A stretch of 10,573 nt of DNA from Patescibacteria group bacterium (GCA_018817205.1 JAHIUE010000062.1:1-10573); one strand, 5' to 3'; counted from the first letter of the stretch, positions 1-6,799 are shown. A program made the numbers and translations. Notes: a model not told the origin generated them from the sequence alone.

Positions 1-458
1 TATTTTAGAGGGCTAGTAATATGTTCCAGGCTTTCCAAAAATACAATTGCATCAAATTTTTTACCAGCACTCCATTTTAAAAAGTCTACCTTTATAACTT
101 TTTTATTTTCAACTTTAGCTCCAGGGTATTCTAAATTCGTAACGTTAAAATCCTCTCCTAACGTTTTTCCAAATATTCCTTCTCCTGATCCTACGTCTAA
201 TATATCTCCCTTTGATATATATTTTCTAAACCAGTGGGCTCTTAATTTTTGAAAGGAATTATGCAAACCTTGTCTTAAGGAAGAGAATTTACCCAAGTTT
301 TGCCAGTAAATTTTAGGGTAATAAATAGATAAATTTTTAGGTTGAGGATAAATAAAACCATTTCCACATTCCTTACAAAAATATAGGTTAAATTTCCCCG
401 AATCTAATAGAACAACATCCGTTTTCTTATTACAGATTGCGCAAATTACGTTTTTCAT
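1..458 (-). CDS. Zinc-ribbon class I SAM-dependent methyltransferase, partial (C-terminus off the left edge)
   Basis: An open frame starts at ATG 458-456 and reads without a stop for 152 codons to the window edge, so the C-terminal part is missing. Residues 6-31 hold two CxxC knuckles (C6/C9 and C28/C31), a zinc-ribbon typical of methyltransferases in polysaccharide loci. A Rossmann methyltransferase core follows: motif I DVGSGEG at 88-94 (SAM glycine loop), an acidic residue in NLEYPG near E110 (ribose contact), D125 in motif II position, and FDAIVFLESLEHI at 135-147, the post-motif strand with the LEH signature. From the family, it transfers a methyl group from SAM to a small molecule or glycan; the substrate cannot be told. 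It is divergent from the rfbF operon. The start fits the zinc-ribbon position and a TATAAT box about 20 bases upstream. Confidence 0.85.
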   Translation of the reverse strand, partial: MKNVICAICNKKTDVVLLDSGKFNLYFCKECGNGFIYPQPKNLSIYYPKIYWQNLGKFSSLRQGLHNSFQKLRAHWFRKYISKGDILDVGSGEGIFGKTLGEDFNVTNLEYPGAKVENKKVIKVDFLKWSAGKKFDAIVFLESLEHITSPLK

Positions 459-478
459 ATTTTTACCATAATCTTCGA

Positions 479-507
479 ATTATACCCTATGATTTATTCT
501 TTCTAAA
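479..507 (-). promoter_or_regulatory. Candidate sigma70 promoter for the zinc-ribbon methyltransferase
   Basis: On the minus strand, TTTAGA (507-502) is followed after 17 bases by a perfect TATAAT (484-479). Transcription would begin near 472, leaving a leader of about 14 bases before the ATG at 458, with no Shine-Dalgarno sequence visible. The -35 matches the consensus at four of six positions. This is a pattern match only. Confidence 0.5.
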
Positions 508-509
508 GC

Positions 510-538
510 TTGACTATTATTATTTTCCCGTTTAGTAT
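510..538 (+). promoter_or_regulatory. Candidate sigma70 promoter for the rfbF operon
   Basis: TTGACT (510-515, five of six to the -35 consensus), 17 bases, then TAGTAT (533-538, four of six to the -10 consensus). The start of transcription would fall near 545, only about 9 bases before the rfbF ATG, so the message would be nearly leaderless; no Shine-Dalgarno sequence precedes the ATG. It lies back to back with the minus-strand promoter of the neighbouring methyltransferase (-35 boxes only two bases apart). Confidence 0.5.
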
Positions 539-539
539 C

Positions 540-554
540 TACTAATTATTAGTA
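540..554. repeat. Perfect 7-bp-arm inverted repeat at the rfbF transcription/translation start
   Basis: The 15 bases TACTAATTATTAGTA form a palindrome with 7-base arms around one central base. It begins one base after the candidate -10 box, spans the expected transcription start and ends on the A of the rfbF ATG. Its placement would suit an operator; it is AT-rich, so chance is a real alternative. Confidence 0.4.
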
Positions 555-1327
555 TGAAAGTTGTTATTCTTTGTGGTGGAATTGGATACAGGCTTAAAGA
601 AGAAACTGAATTCAAACCAAAGCCAATGGTTTTTATCGGGAATAAACCTATTCTCTGGCATATCATGAAGATTTATGCTCACTTTGGCTTTAATGAATTT
701 ATTATTGCATTAGGTTACAAAGGTGACTATGTAAAAAATTATTTTATAAATCAAAAATATCTGGTTGATAATTTTACCATCAATACAAAAAGTGGTTCTG
801 TGAGATTTCATAAAGATAATGGGAATAAGGATGATTTTAAAGTAACCCTAGTTGATACAGGGCAAGAAACATTACCTGGTGAACGGATTCTTCGGATAAA
901 AGATTATGTTCCGGAAACTGATGAAGACTTTATGGTGACATATGGTGATGGAGTTTCAAATGTGGATATAGGGAAATTAGTTAAGTTCCACAAAAGCCAT
1001 GGACTTATTGGAACAGTTACTGGAGTACATCCAAGAAGCAAATATGGTCTTTTAACAATTGACAAAAACAAAATTGTCCAAAAGTTTTCGGAAAAACCGG
1101 TTCTTTCTGAGTGGGTTAATGGCGGATTTATGATTTTTAGAAAAGATTTTTTTTCGTATCTTGCAAAGGGAGAGTTTGAGCATAACGCTATTAAAAAACT
1201 TATTAACGAAAGGCAACTTTCAGTTTACGTTCATGACGGATTCTGGCATTCAATGGATACTTATCCCGATGTCGATAATTTAAATAAACTTTGGAATGAT
1301 AGTCCGGAGTGGAAAGTTTGGAAGTAA
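554..1327 (+). CDS. rfbF: Glucose-1-phosphate cytidylyltransferase (CDP-glucose pyrophosphorylase)
   Basis: Makes CDP-glucose and pyrophosphate from CTP and glucose-1-phosphate in the cytoplasm, the first step of CDP-sugar pathways for surface glycans. The 257-residue length equals the usual RfbF length. Visible motifs: nucleotide-binding loop LCGGIGYRLKEET at 6-18; KPKPMVFIGNKPILWHIM at 21-38, the RfbF hallmark; VDTGQET at 100-106; TYGDGVSNVD at 129-138 with the metal-binding Asp; SEKP at 179-182; NGGFMIF at 189-195; FWHSMDTYPD at 230-239; and a WKVW tail. Two oddities: Tyr12 stands where the family normally has Thr in GTRL, and the TGGR segment reads PGER (108-111). Both could be lineage divergence. 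First gene of a four-gene operon; its TAA shares one base with the ATG of the next gene, implying translational coupling. Confidence 0.95.
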   Translation: MKVVILCGGIGYRLKEETEFKPKPMVFIGNKPILWHIMKIYAHFGFNEFIIALGYKGDYVKNYFINQKYLVDNFTINTKSGSVRFHKDNGNKDDFKVTLVDTGQETLPGERILRIKDYVPETDEDFMVTYGDGVSNVDIGKLVKFHKSHGLIGTVTGVHPRSKYGLLTIDKNKIVQKFSEKPVLSEWVNGGFMIFRKDFFSYLAKGEFEHNAIKKLINERQLSVYVHDGFWHSMDTYPDVDNLNKLWNDSPEWKVWK

Positions 1328-2433
1328 TGGTTTTTAATAAGACTACTGTAGAAAAAAGCGACTTAGATTACATTCACAAAAAAGCAAAACAAGAGTTCAA
1401 TATCTTAAGCGGAAATAGCGTTCTTTTTACTGGGGCTAATGGATTTTTAGGATACTATTTCATAAAATCGATTCTCGCTTGGAATAACAGTAATCCCAAA
1501 AAGAAAATTATCGTCTACGCTTTAGATTTGTTTCCTAAAAACGTACCTAGTTGGTTATCGCAAAAAAGAGATGATCTAAAAATAATTAAAGCCGATATAA
1601 CAAAATATAAACCTAAATCAGGTGAAGTTTTTGATTATATAATTCACGCTGCTTCCATTGCTTCCCCTGTTTTTTACAGGCAGTTTCCGGTAGAAACAAT
1701 TTATGCAAACGTTCTAGGTCTTATAAATATTCTGGAATATATGAGGGAAAAACGCCAAGTCAAGGGTTTGTTGTTTTTTTCATCCAGCGAAATATACGGT
1801 GACCCAACAGCAGAAAATATTCCTACACCTGAAACTTATCGGGGGAATGTTTCATGTACGGGACCACGGGCTTGCTATGATGAATCAAAAAGATTCGGTG
1901 AAACTCTTTGTGTGAATTTTGCAAGAGTCTACAATCTTCCTATTAAAATAGCCCGGCCTTTTAATAACTATGGACCGGGTTTAAAAATTACAGATGGCAG
2001 GGTTATTTCGGATTTTGCAAATGATATCCTGCAAAACAAAAATATTTCACTGTTATCTCAAGGTTCTCCAACCCGGACATTCTGCTACATAACTGATGCA
2101 ATTATAGGATATATAAAAGTATTAATTAGAGGTAAGTTTGCAGAAAGCTATAATATCGGCGTTGAGGAACCGGAAATCTTAATGATTGAATTGGCAAATA
2201 AAATGAGGGGTATTGCAATAAAACAATTTGGTTACTCCGGAAAAATAATAATGAAAAAAAGTAAGGATAAAAATTACCTGACCGACAGTCCGAACCGCCG
2301 CTGTCCTCAAATAATTAAAGCAAAAAAGAATCTAGATTATAAACCTGAAGTATCAATTAATGAAGGATTAACTAAAACACTTCTTTGGTATAAGCAAAGC
2401 TTGTCCCTTCGTGATAAAAAGAATTACAAATGA
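1327..2433 (+). CDS. NAD-dependent SDR, UDP-glucuronate decarboxylase (UXS)-like
   Basis: Extended short-chain dehydrogenase/reductase of 368 residues acting on an NDP-sugar. NAD loop TGANGFLG at 35-42; SSSEIYGDP at 152-160; Y184xxxK188 catalytic pair in GPRACYDESKR; RPFNNYGPG at 210-218; GSPTRTFCYITD at 246-257, where R250 matches the carboxylate-binding Arg of UXS/ArnA. The Ser-Glu before IYGDP is the UXS/ArnA pattern; 4,6-dehydratases such as RfbG carry Asp-Glu there. It therefore most resembles UXS (UDP-glucuronate to UDP-xylose via a 4-keto pentose), with about 30 extra N-terminal residues. The UGD gene directly after it would supply UDP-glucuronate. A role on CDP-glucose from RfbF is the main alternative. 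Start: ATG 1327 overlaps the rfbF stop (TAATG) with GGAAAG about 10 bases upstream; GTG 1309 and TTG 1318 are possible but lack a site. Family call is firm, substrate inferred. Confidence 0.85.
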   Translation: MVFNKTTVEKSDLDYIHKKAKQEFNILSGNSVLFTGANGFLGYYFIKSILAWNNSNPKKKIIVYALDLFPKNVPSWLSQKRDDLKIIKADITKYKPKSGEVFDYIIHAASIASPVFYRQFPVETIYANVLGLINILEYMREKRQVKGLLFFSSSEIYGDPTAENIPTPETYRGNVSCTGPRACYDESKRFGETLCVNFARVYNLPIKIARPFNNYGPGLKITDGRVISDFANDILQNKNISLLSQGSPTRTFCYITDAIIGYIKVLIRGKFAESYNIGVEEPEILMIELANKMRGIAIKQFGYSGKIIMKKSKDKNYLTDSPNRRCPQIIKAKKNLDYKPEVSINEGLTKTLLWYKQSLSLRDKKNYK

Positions 2434-3758
2434 AAATATCAATTGTAGGAACAGGGTATGTTGGTCTTGTCACAGGAGTATCCCTTGCTACTTTGGGTAA
2501 TCAGGTAATTTGTATAGATGATAATCAAGAAAAGGTTTCAAAAATTAAAAACGGTATAGCACCATTTTATGAACCGAAAATTGAGCAGCTTCTAAAAAAA
2601 GTTACCAAGCAAAACTCTTTTGAAATTACAACTGATCTTACAAAAAGCGTTATCGAGTCAGACGTTATTATTATTGCAGTCGGAACTCCTACCACAAATA
2701 ACCAGATTGATTTATCATACATTAAAAAAGCTTCAGAGCAAATCGGAAAAGCGCTTGCACAAACAAACAAGTATAAGGTTATTGCGGTTAAATCTACCGT
2801 ACTACCGGGAGTAACGGAAAAAATTGTAAAACCGATAATAGAAAAATACTCAAAAAAGAAAATCGGCGAATTTGGCCTCTGTATGAATCCGGAATTTTTA
2901 AGAGAAGGTTGCGCTTTAGAAGATGCATTAAATCCGGATAGAATTATTATCGGGCAATACGATGAAAAAAGCGGAAAGGAATTTGCCAAAATTTACTCTA
3001 AAGTGTCTTCTCCAAAGATTTTTACCAATCTTCAAACTGCAGAGATGACAAAATATGCCGCTAATGCATTATTTGCAACACTAATAAGCTTTTCAAATGA
3101 AATTGCCAGAATTTCCGAAAACATAGGGAAAATTGATGTGTTAGATGTTTGGAAAGGGGTACATCTGGATCGAAGATTAAGCCCTTTCAACGGAAATTCC
3201 CGTATCAAGCCGGGAGTACTACGTTACATTTCCTCAGGTTGCGGTTTTGGAGGAAGCTGTTTCCCGAAAGATGTTAAGGCATTAGCAAGTTTTGCTGCAC
3301 AGTCAGGAGTTCAATCAATGCTTTTAAAAAGTGTTATGGATATAAATAATACACAGCCTCATAGGGTAATTCTGCTTCTTAAAAAAGCTTTGGGAAAAAA
3401 TATAAAAGGTAAAAAAATTGCTGTTTTAGGACTTGCTTTTAAACCAAATACGGATGATACTCGTGAGTCTCCAGCTCTACTTATCATTGAGGAACTTATT
3501 TCAGAAGGAGCAAAAGTTATTAGTCATGATCCAATGGTACACCGAGAAGATATACTCAGAGCCGGTACTGTTGAAGAAGCAATTAAAAACGCAGACGCTG
3601 CAATTGTAGTGACTGCTTGGGAGGAGTATTTGAAATTACCTCCAATTTTTTTCAAAAAAAATATGAAACATCCTGTTGTTATAGATGCAAGAAGAATATA
3701 TGATAAAAACTCTTTCTTGAGCGCAGGTATAGAGTATAAAGGGATAGGTTTATCGTGA
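2430..3758 (+). CDS. ugd: UDP-glucose 6-dehydrogenase
   Basis: Oxidises UDP-glucose twice with NAD to UDP-glucuronate, in the cytoplasm, supplying uronic acids and pentoses for glycans. All three domains of the UDP-glucose/GDP-mannose dehydrogenase family are present in 442 residues: N-terminal NAD fold with GTGYVGLVTG at 7-16; NPEFLREG at 153-160; TKYAAN at 207-212 with Lys208; the catalytic GCGFGGSCFPKD at 270-281 with nucleophile Cys277 and Asp281; and the C-terminal UDP-binding domain with LGLAFKPNTDDTRESPA at 333-349. The stretch before the catalytic loop (about 244-268) is longer than in the simplest UGDs and resembles the branch with GCGFGGSC. GDP-mannose or UDP-HexNAc dehydrogenase activity cannot be fully excluded. 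Its ATG overlaps the previous stop by four bases (ATGA) and its TGA overlaps the next GTG (GTGA), so it is translationally coupled on both sides. Confidence 0.92.
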   Translation: MKISIVGTGYVGLVTGVSLATLGNQVICIDDNQEKVSKIKNGIAPFYEPKIEQLLKKVTKQNSFEITTDLTKSVIESDVIIIAVGTPTTNNQIDLSYIKKASEQIGKALAQTNKYKVIAVKSTVLPGVTEKIVKPIIEKYSKKKIGEFGLCMNPEFLREGCALEDALNPDRIIIGQYDEKSGKEFAKIYSKVSSPKIFTNLQTAEMTKYAANALFATLISFSNEIARISENIGKIDVLDVWKGVHLDRRLSPFNGNSRIKPGVLRYISSGCGFGGSCFPKDVKALASFAAQSGVQSMLLKSVMDINNTQPHRVILLLKKALGKNIKGKKIAVLGLAFKPNTDDTRESPALLIIEELISEGAKVISHDPMVHREDILRAGTVEEAIKNADAAIVVTAWEEYLKLPPIFFKKNMKHPVVIDARRIYDKNSFLSAGIEYKGIGLS

Positions 3759-5035
3759 ATTTAAAATATCCGAAACATCATCTCATTAAAACAGGACATA
3801 TTCCAAATTGTCAGATATGTAATTCCTGCAAACTTCATGTTGTCTTAAACCTAGGATACCAACCATTATGCGATAGTTTGCTTACAAAAGAAATGCTTAA
3901 TAAACCAGAAAATACATACCCTTTACGGATGATGTGGTGTGAGGAGTGTACCGGAGTTCAAATAGATTACTGTGTTTCAGGGTCTGAGGTTTACCATCCG
4001 GCATATCCTTACAGAAGCGGAATTACAAAAGAACTTGCTGAATATCAGGAAAGTATGGCTTTGTCTCTTGTTAAAAAATTTAATTTAGACCCAAAAGATT
4101 TAGTTATAGATATTGGTTCAAATGATGGGACTTTACTCAAAGGTTTTAAAAAAGGAGGAGTTAAAATCCTTGGCATTGAGCCCACAAATATTGCCAAAAT
4201 TGCAAATGCAAACGGCATCAAAACAATACAATCCTTTTTCGATATTAAAACATCTAAAAAAATAAAGAAAGAGCATGGGTCTGCATCACTGATAATTACC
4301 ACCAATACGTTTGCTCACATGCAGTCGCTGGGAGAATTTATTATTGGAGCTCATCATTTATTAAAAGATGGGGGAGTCTTTATAAACGAAACGCATTATC
4401 TTTTAGATGTAATAAAAGGAGGACAATTTGATACTATCTATCATGAACACTTGCGTACTTATTCATTAACATCACTTATAAAATTATTTGACCAATATGA
4501 TTTTACTGTAACAGATGTAGAAAGGGGAGATAGGTACGGAGGAAATATCCGTGTCTATGCAACAAAAGGCAAAAATAAACCGGTAAGTCCTGCGGTCAAA
4601 AAATTATTAAAATTGGAAGAAGAATTTGGCCTTGGAAAACTTAAGACTTTTACAAACTTTAGCAACCGTGTAAAAAAAGCCCGATTTGAATTTATGGACT
4701 TTTTATATAAAACAAAAAGGGCAGAAAAATCAATTGTTGGAAACTCCTGTCCCGCCCGATCTTCTACGCTTTTAAACTATTACGGCGTAGACAAAGAACT
4801 GCTACCATATTTGGCCGAACAACCGACTTCTTTAAAACTAAATATGTATTTGCCCGGAAAACATATACCGATAGTTAACAATCAAAGATTAATTGACGAA
4901 CAACCTGATTTTGTAGTGTTGCTGGCATGGCATTATGCCCAACCTATTATGGAACAATTAAAAGCCCGCGGACTAAAATCTGATTTTATCATCCCCCTGC
5001 CAGATTTCAGAATAGTCAGGAATACAAAGGTTTAA
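3755..5035 (+). CDS. Sugar C-methyltransferase, TylC3/NovU/TcaB9 type
   Basis: Transfers a methyl group from SAM to a ring carbon of a keto NDP-sugar, giving a branched-chain sugar. The 426 residues show the family's three parts. N-terminal zinc site: C19, C22 and C62, C65 (C25 nearby). SAM domain: VIDIGSNDGTLL at 117-128, IEPT at 141-144, NTFAHM at 184-189, and YHEH at 229-232, the Tyr/Glu/His active-site patch of this family (usually YxEH). C-terminal domain: GNSCPARSSTLLNYYGVD at 329-346, in place of the more usual GYGAPAKGNTLLNY, and YLPGKHIPI at 365-373, then LLAWHYAQPI at 389-398. Start GTG 3755 overlaps the ugd stop by four bases, with AGGGATAGG just upstream. By family logic the acceptor is a 4-keto (or neighbouring keto) sugar made by the upstream SDR; the exact sugar and carbon are unknown. 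Confidence 0.9.
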   Translation: MNLKYPKHHLIKTGHIPNCQICNSCKLHVVLNLGYQPLCDSLLTKEMLNKPENTYPLRMMWCEECTGVQIDYCVSGSEVYHPAYPYRSGITKELAEYQESMALSLVKKFNLDPKDLVIDIGSNDGTLLKGFKKGGVKILGIEPTNIAKIANANGIKTIQSFFDIKTSKKIKKEHGSASLIITTNTFAHMQSLGEFIIGAHHLLKDGGVFINETHYLLDVIKGGQFDTIYHEHLRTYSLTSLIKLFDQYDFTVTDVERGDRYGGNIRVYATKGKNKPVSPAVKKLLKLEEEFGLGKLKTFTNFSNRVKKARFEFMDFLYKTKRAEKSIVGNSCPARSSTLLNYYGVDKELLPYLAEQPTSLKLNMYLPGKHIPIVNNQRLIDEQPDFVVLLAWHYAQPIMEQLKARGLKSDFIIPLPDFRIVRNTKV

Positions 5036-5054
5036 GGAAAAAATTAATTCCTTA
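5033..5054. terminator. Candidate weak bidirectional terminator between convergent genes
   Basis: TAAGGAA (5033-5039) and TTCCTTA (5048-5054) form a perfect 7-base-pair stem with an 8-base A/T loop. The arms contain the stop codons of both convergent genes: TAA of the C-methyltransferase on the plus strand and TAA of the histidine phosphatase on the minus strand. The stem has only two G-C pairs and no clean U-tract follows, so it would be a weak terminator at best. Confidence 0.4.
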
Positions 5055-5720
5055 TTGTACTTCTTTATTAGGATTACGAAATCCTTCAATAGTCTGTTTT
5101 GCAGCTTCTGTAGTAATAACTCTTCCCTCACCTTCTAATTCTAAACTTGAATTTAGAATATATTCTACTGCTTGTCCTTTTTGGGGATAAAAGGAAGTTT
5201 GCATCTCTGCATATAAAGATGGATTTCTTGAATGTTTTAGACACCAATCCAACGCACAAAGAGGATCACCGTGACCTACAATTCCTATTGATTCATAACC
5301 ATGCTCTTGAGCATCTGATAAAATAAATTCTATGGCTGCTCTTGACCTATCAACAAGATGTGCTAAACTTTCCTGATTTTCGCTAAAAGGATGGGCATAT
5401 ACATCCCCGCCTATTTCTTCCAGCTCATCGTAAGTACGGCCTTCCCCACTATTAGGGAAACCTTCCGTTAAGCCATCAACAACATGAATGGGAATAGATT
5501 GTCCATCAGTTAATTCTTTTGTTGATTGTTCTGCTCTCAAAAGTGGACTTCTGTAGAAAGCGTCAAAAACTTGTCCTTCCTCGTCTAGTTTTTTTCGTAA
5601 TTCCTGCATTTGTCTCCTTCCTAGTTCAACTAGAGGAGCGTCGGTACCGGAAACCATCTTTTTCCCTTGTGCGTTATAAGGATATTGCTGTTCACCATGT
5701 CGTATAAGAAATATTTTCAT
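5052..5720 (-). CDS. Histidine phosphatase family protein (phosphoglycerate-mutase-like)
   Basis: A 222-residue member of the histidine phosphatase superfamily, cytoplasmic, with no signal peptide. It begins MKIFLIRHGE, placing the RHG motif at 7-9 with His8 as the phosphorylated residue. Other pieces: YRSPLLRAEQS at 56-66 with Arg57 in the phosphate pocket; Glu86 in LTEGF, the likely proton donor; and VGHGDP at 148-153 with the second catalytic His150. The ~45 residues after 160 are family-variable. Possible roles include phosphosugar, phosphoserine or nucleotide phosphatase; the sequence does not choose, and true phosphoglycerate mutase is less likely without its substrate-binding signatures. 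I chose ATG 5720 because RHG normally sits within the first ten residues; an in-frame TTG at 5735 would add five residues. It converges on the C-methyltransferase and diverges from the next gene, so it is not part of the sugar operon. Confidence 0.85.
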   Translation of the reverse strand: MKIFLIRHGEQQYPYNAQGKKMVSGTDAPLVELGRRQMQELRKKLDEEGQVFDAFYRSPLLRAEQSTKELTDGQSIPIHVVDGLTEGFPNSGEGRTYDELEEIGGDVYAHPFSENQESLAHLVDRSRAAIEFILSDAQEHGYESIGIVGHGDPLCALDWCLKHSRNPSLYAEMQTSFYPQKGQAVEYILNSSLELEGEGRVITTEAAKQTIEGFRNPNKEVQ

Positions 5721-5747
5721 ATTTATTCGCGTCAATCACGCAAAACA

Positions 5748-5755
5748 ATTATAAT
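5748..5755. promoter_or_regulatory. Symmetric ATTATAAT: candidate shared -10 for the divergent pair
   Basis: The palindrome ATTATAAT reads TATAAT on the plus strand (5750-5755) and TATAAT on the minus strand (5753-5748), in the 41-bp spacer between two divergent ATGs. On the plus strand transcription would start about at 5762, exactly the ATG, which predicts a leaderless message; neither gene has a Shine-Dalgarno sequence. On the minus strand the leader would be about 20 bases. No good -35 is visible for either direction. Confidence 0.4.
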
Positions 5756-5761
5756 AATAAC

Positions 5762-6799
5762 ATGACTGAGACTCCAAAACATTCTTCTGCTGATCAACCT
5801 ACAGCACCATGGAAAATAAGAGGAAGGGTGGATAACGTTCCTATTCCTTCTCAAGAGATACTTAATTATGTACTCGAACAGGATACCTTAGTTTTTAAAA
5901 ATCTTGCTTTGCACGTAGTAACAACAATGGTCGTAGCAGACACCATAATTACAGCAGTCGAAAAGCGCAACAAAGAAGTAGCTCCAGAGAAAAAAATAGT
6001 AATAGATAGGGATACTGCTTTGGAAACTATAGTTGCCCACCATGCATCCCGCCCTTTGACAGAAACTGGTGTAAAAGGAAAGGCAACAGAATATATCAAT
6101 TATATGAAAACCCATACCTACACTGATTTAGCTATACTAGTTGCAACCCAAAGTCATCTTCCTCTTTCAATTATTCAATCAATGGGAAAAGTAGAGAGAG
6201 AAGGTTTTCCTAAAAAAACTGTTGGCCCTGAAAATCCTCAAAGAATAGGTACAATTGATTGGACTGTTGCAATGTGGCAGCTTGCTACTTGGTCAGTTGC
6301 CGGGACAATTGTTCCAATAGACAAACGCTTTGAGGATTTAATTGCAAGACATGTAGATAATCCCAATAGTCCCTATAGATTTACTAAAGAAGATTTTATT
6401 GAAATGAGAGACTGGGGAAAAGAAAGAATACAGCAGTTATGTGGTCATTTAGGAATTGAGCCCTCAAATTTTCATGAATGGCTAAAATCTAATATACAAT
6501 TAGATTATCCGTCAGAAAAAGCTAAAAAAGAATCTAATGATCTAATTCGTAAGCTTTTTCACAAAGAGCCAGATAAGGATGAATTTTTACCAATCAGTCC
6601 GGCATATAAATATTTGGCGGGAAGTATTTTAAGCATTGAACCTCCTACAACAGAAGTGAAAGATGGAGAAACGATAACAATCCCTAATCCGCAAAGAAAA
6701 ACTGTAGAGAGATTATTAGCACGACCGGAACGATTCCTTCGTCTATGTCAAAAATATGGATTGGTAAAAAAAGATGAGAGCGGATATAAATCATTATAG
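5762..6799 (+). CDS. Uncharacterised protein, possible degenerate HD-superfamily domain
   Basis: A 345-residue soluble-looking protein, mostly helical by composition, with no signal peptide or membrane segment. I do not recognise it as a named family. The layout recalls HD phosphohydrolases: His51 in a helix (LALHVVTTMVVAD), then ETIVAHHASRPLTE at 88-101 where a canonical protein has LLHDIGK, then QLATWSVAGTIVPIDKRFEDL at 173-193, which resembles the last HD helix (A-D-x-R/S-V followed by IV-x-L-x-x-R). In that comparison the HD aspartate is His94 and the final metal-binding aspartate is Thr175 or Trp177, so metal catalysis would be lost or altered. Residues 205-345 have no recognisable motif. 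The gene is divergent from the histidine phosphatase and followed 24 bases later by the Gfo/Idh gene. The protein is surely real; the HD link is inference. Confidence 0.75.
   Translation: MTETPKHSSADQPTAPWKIRGRVDNVPIPSQEILNYVLEQDTLVFKNLALHVVTTMVVADTIITAVEKRNKEVAPEKKIVIDRDTALETIVAHHASRPLTETGVKGKATEYINYMKTHTYTDLAILVATQSHLPLSIIQSMGKVEREGFPKKTVGPENPQRIGTIDWTVAMWQLATWSVAGTIVPIDKRFEDLIARHVDNPNSPYRFTKEDFIEMRDWGKERIQQLCGHLGIEPSNFHEWLKSNIQLDYPSEKAKKESNDLIRKLFHKEPDKDEFLPISPAYKYLAGSILSIEPPTTEVKDGETITIPNPQRKTVERLLARPERFLRLCQKYGLVKKDESGYKSL

Noticed and set aside
1309..1326. Upstream GTG (1309) and TTG (1318) starts for the UXS-like SDR
   Set aside because: No ribosome site precedes them, and the ATG at 1327 has the TAATG overlap with rfbF and GGAAAG at a suitable distance.
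2567..2989. A 140-codon open frame on the minus strand inside ugd
   Set aside because: It lies wholly opposite a clearly conserved gene and its translation has no recognisable domain; it is a shadow of the ugd coding frame.
5866..6115. Two short minus-strand frames inside the HD-like gene
   Set aside because: Their Cys/Tyr/Phe-rich translations are typical antisense shadows of a helical protein gene.
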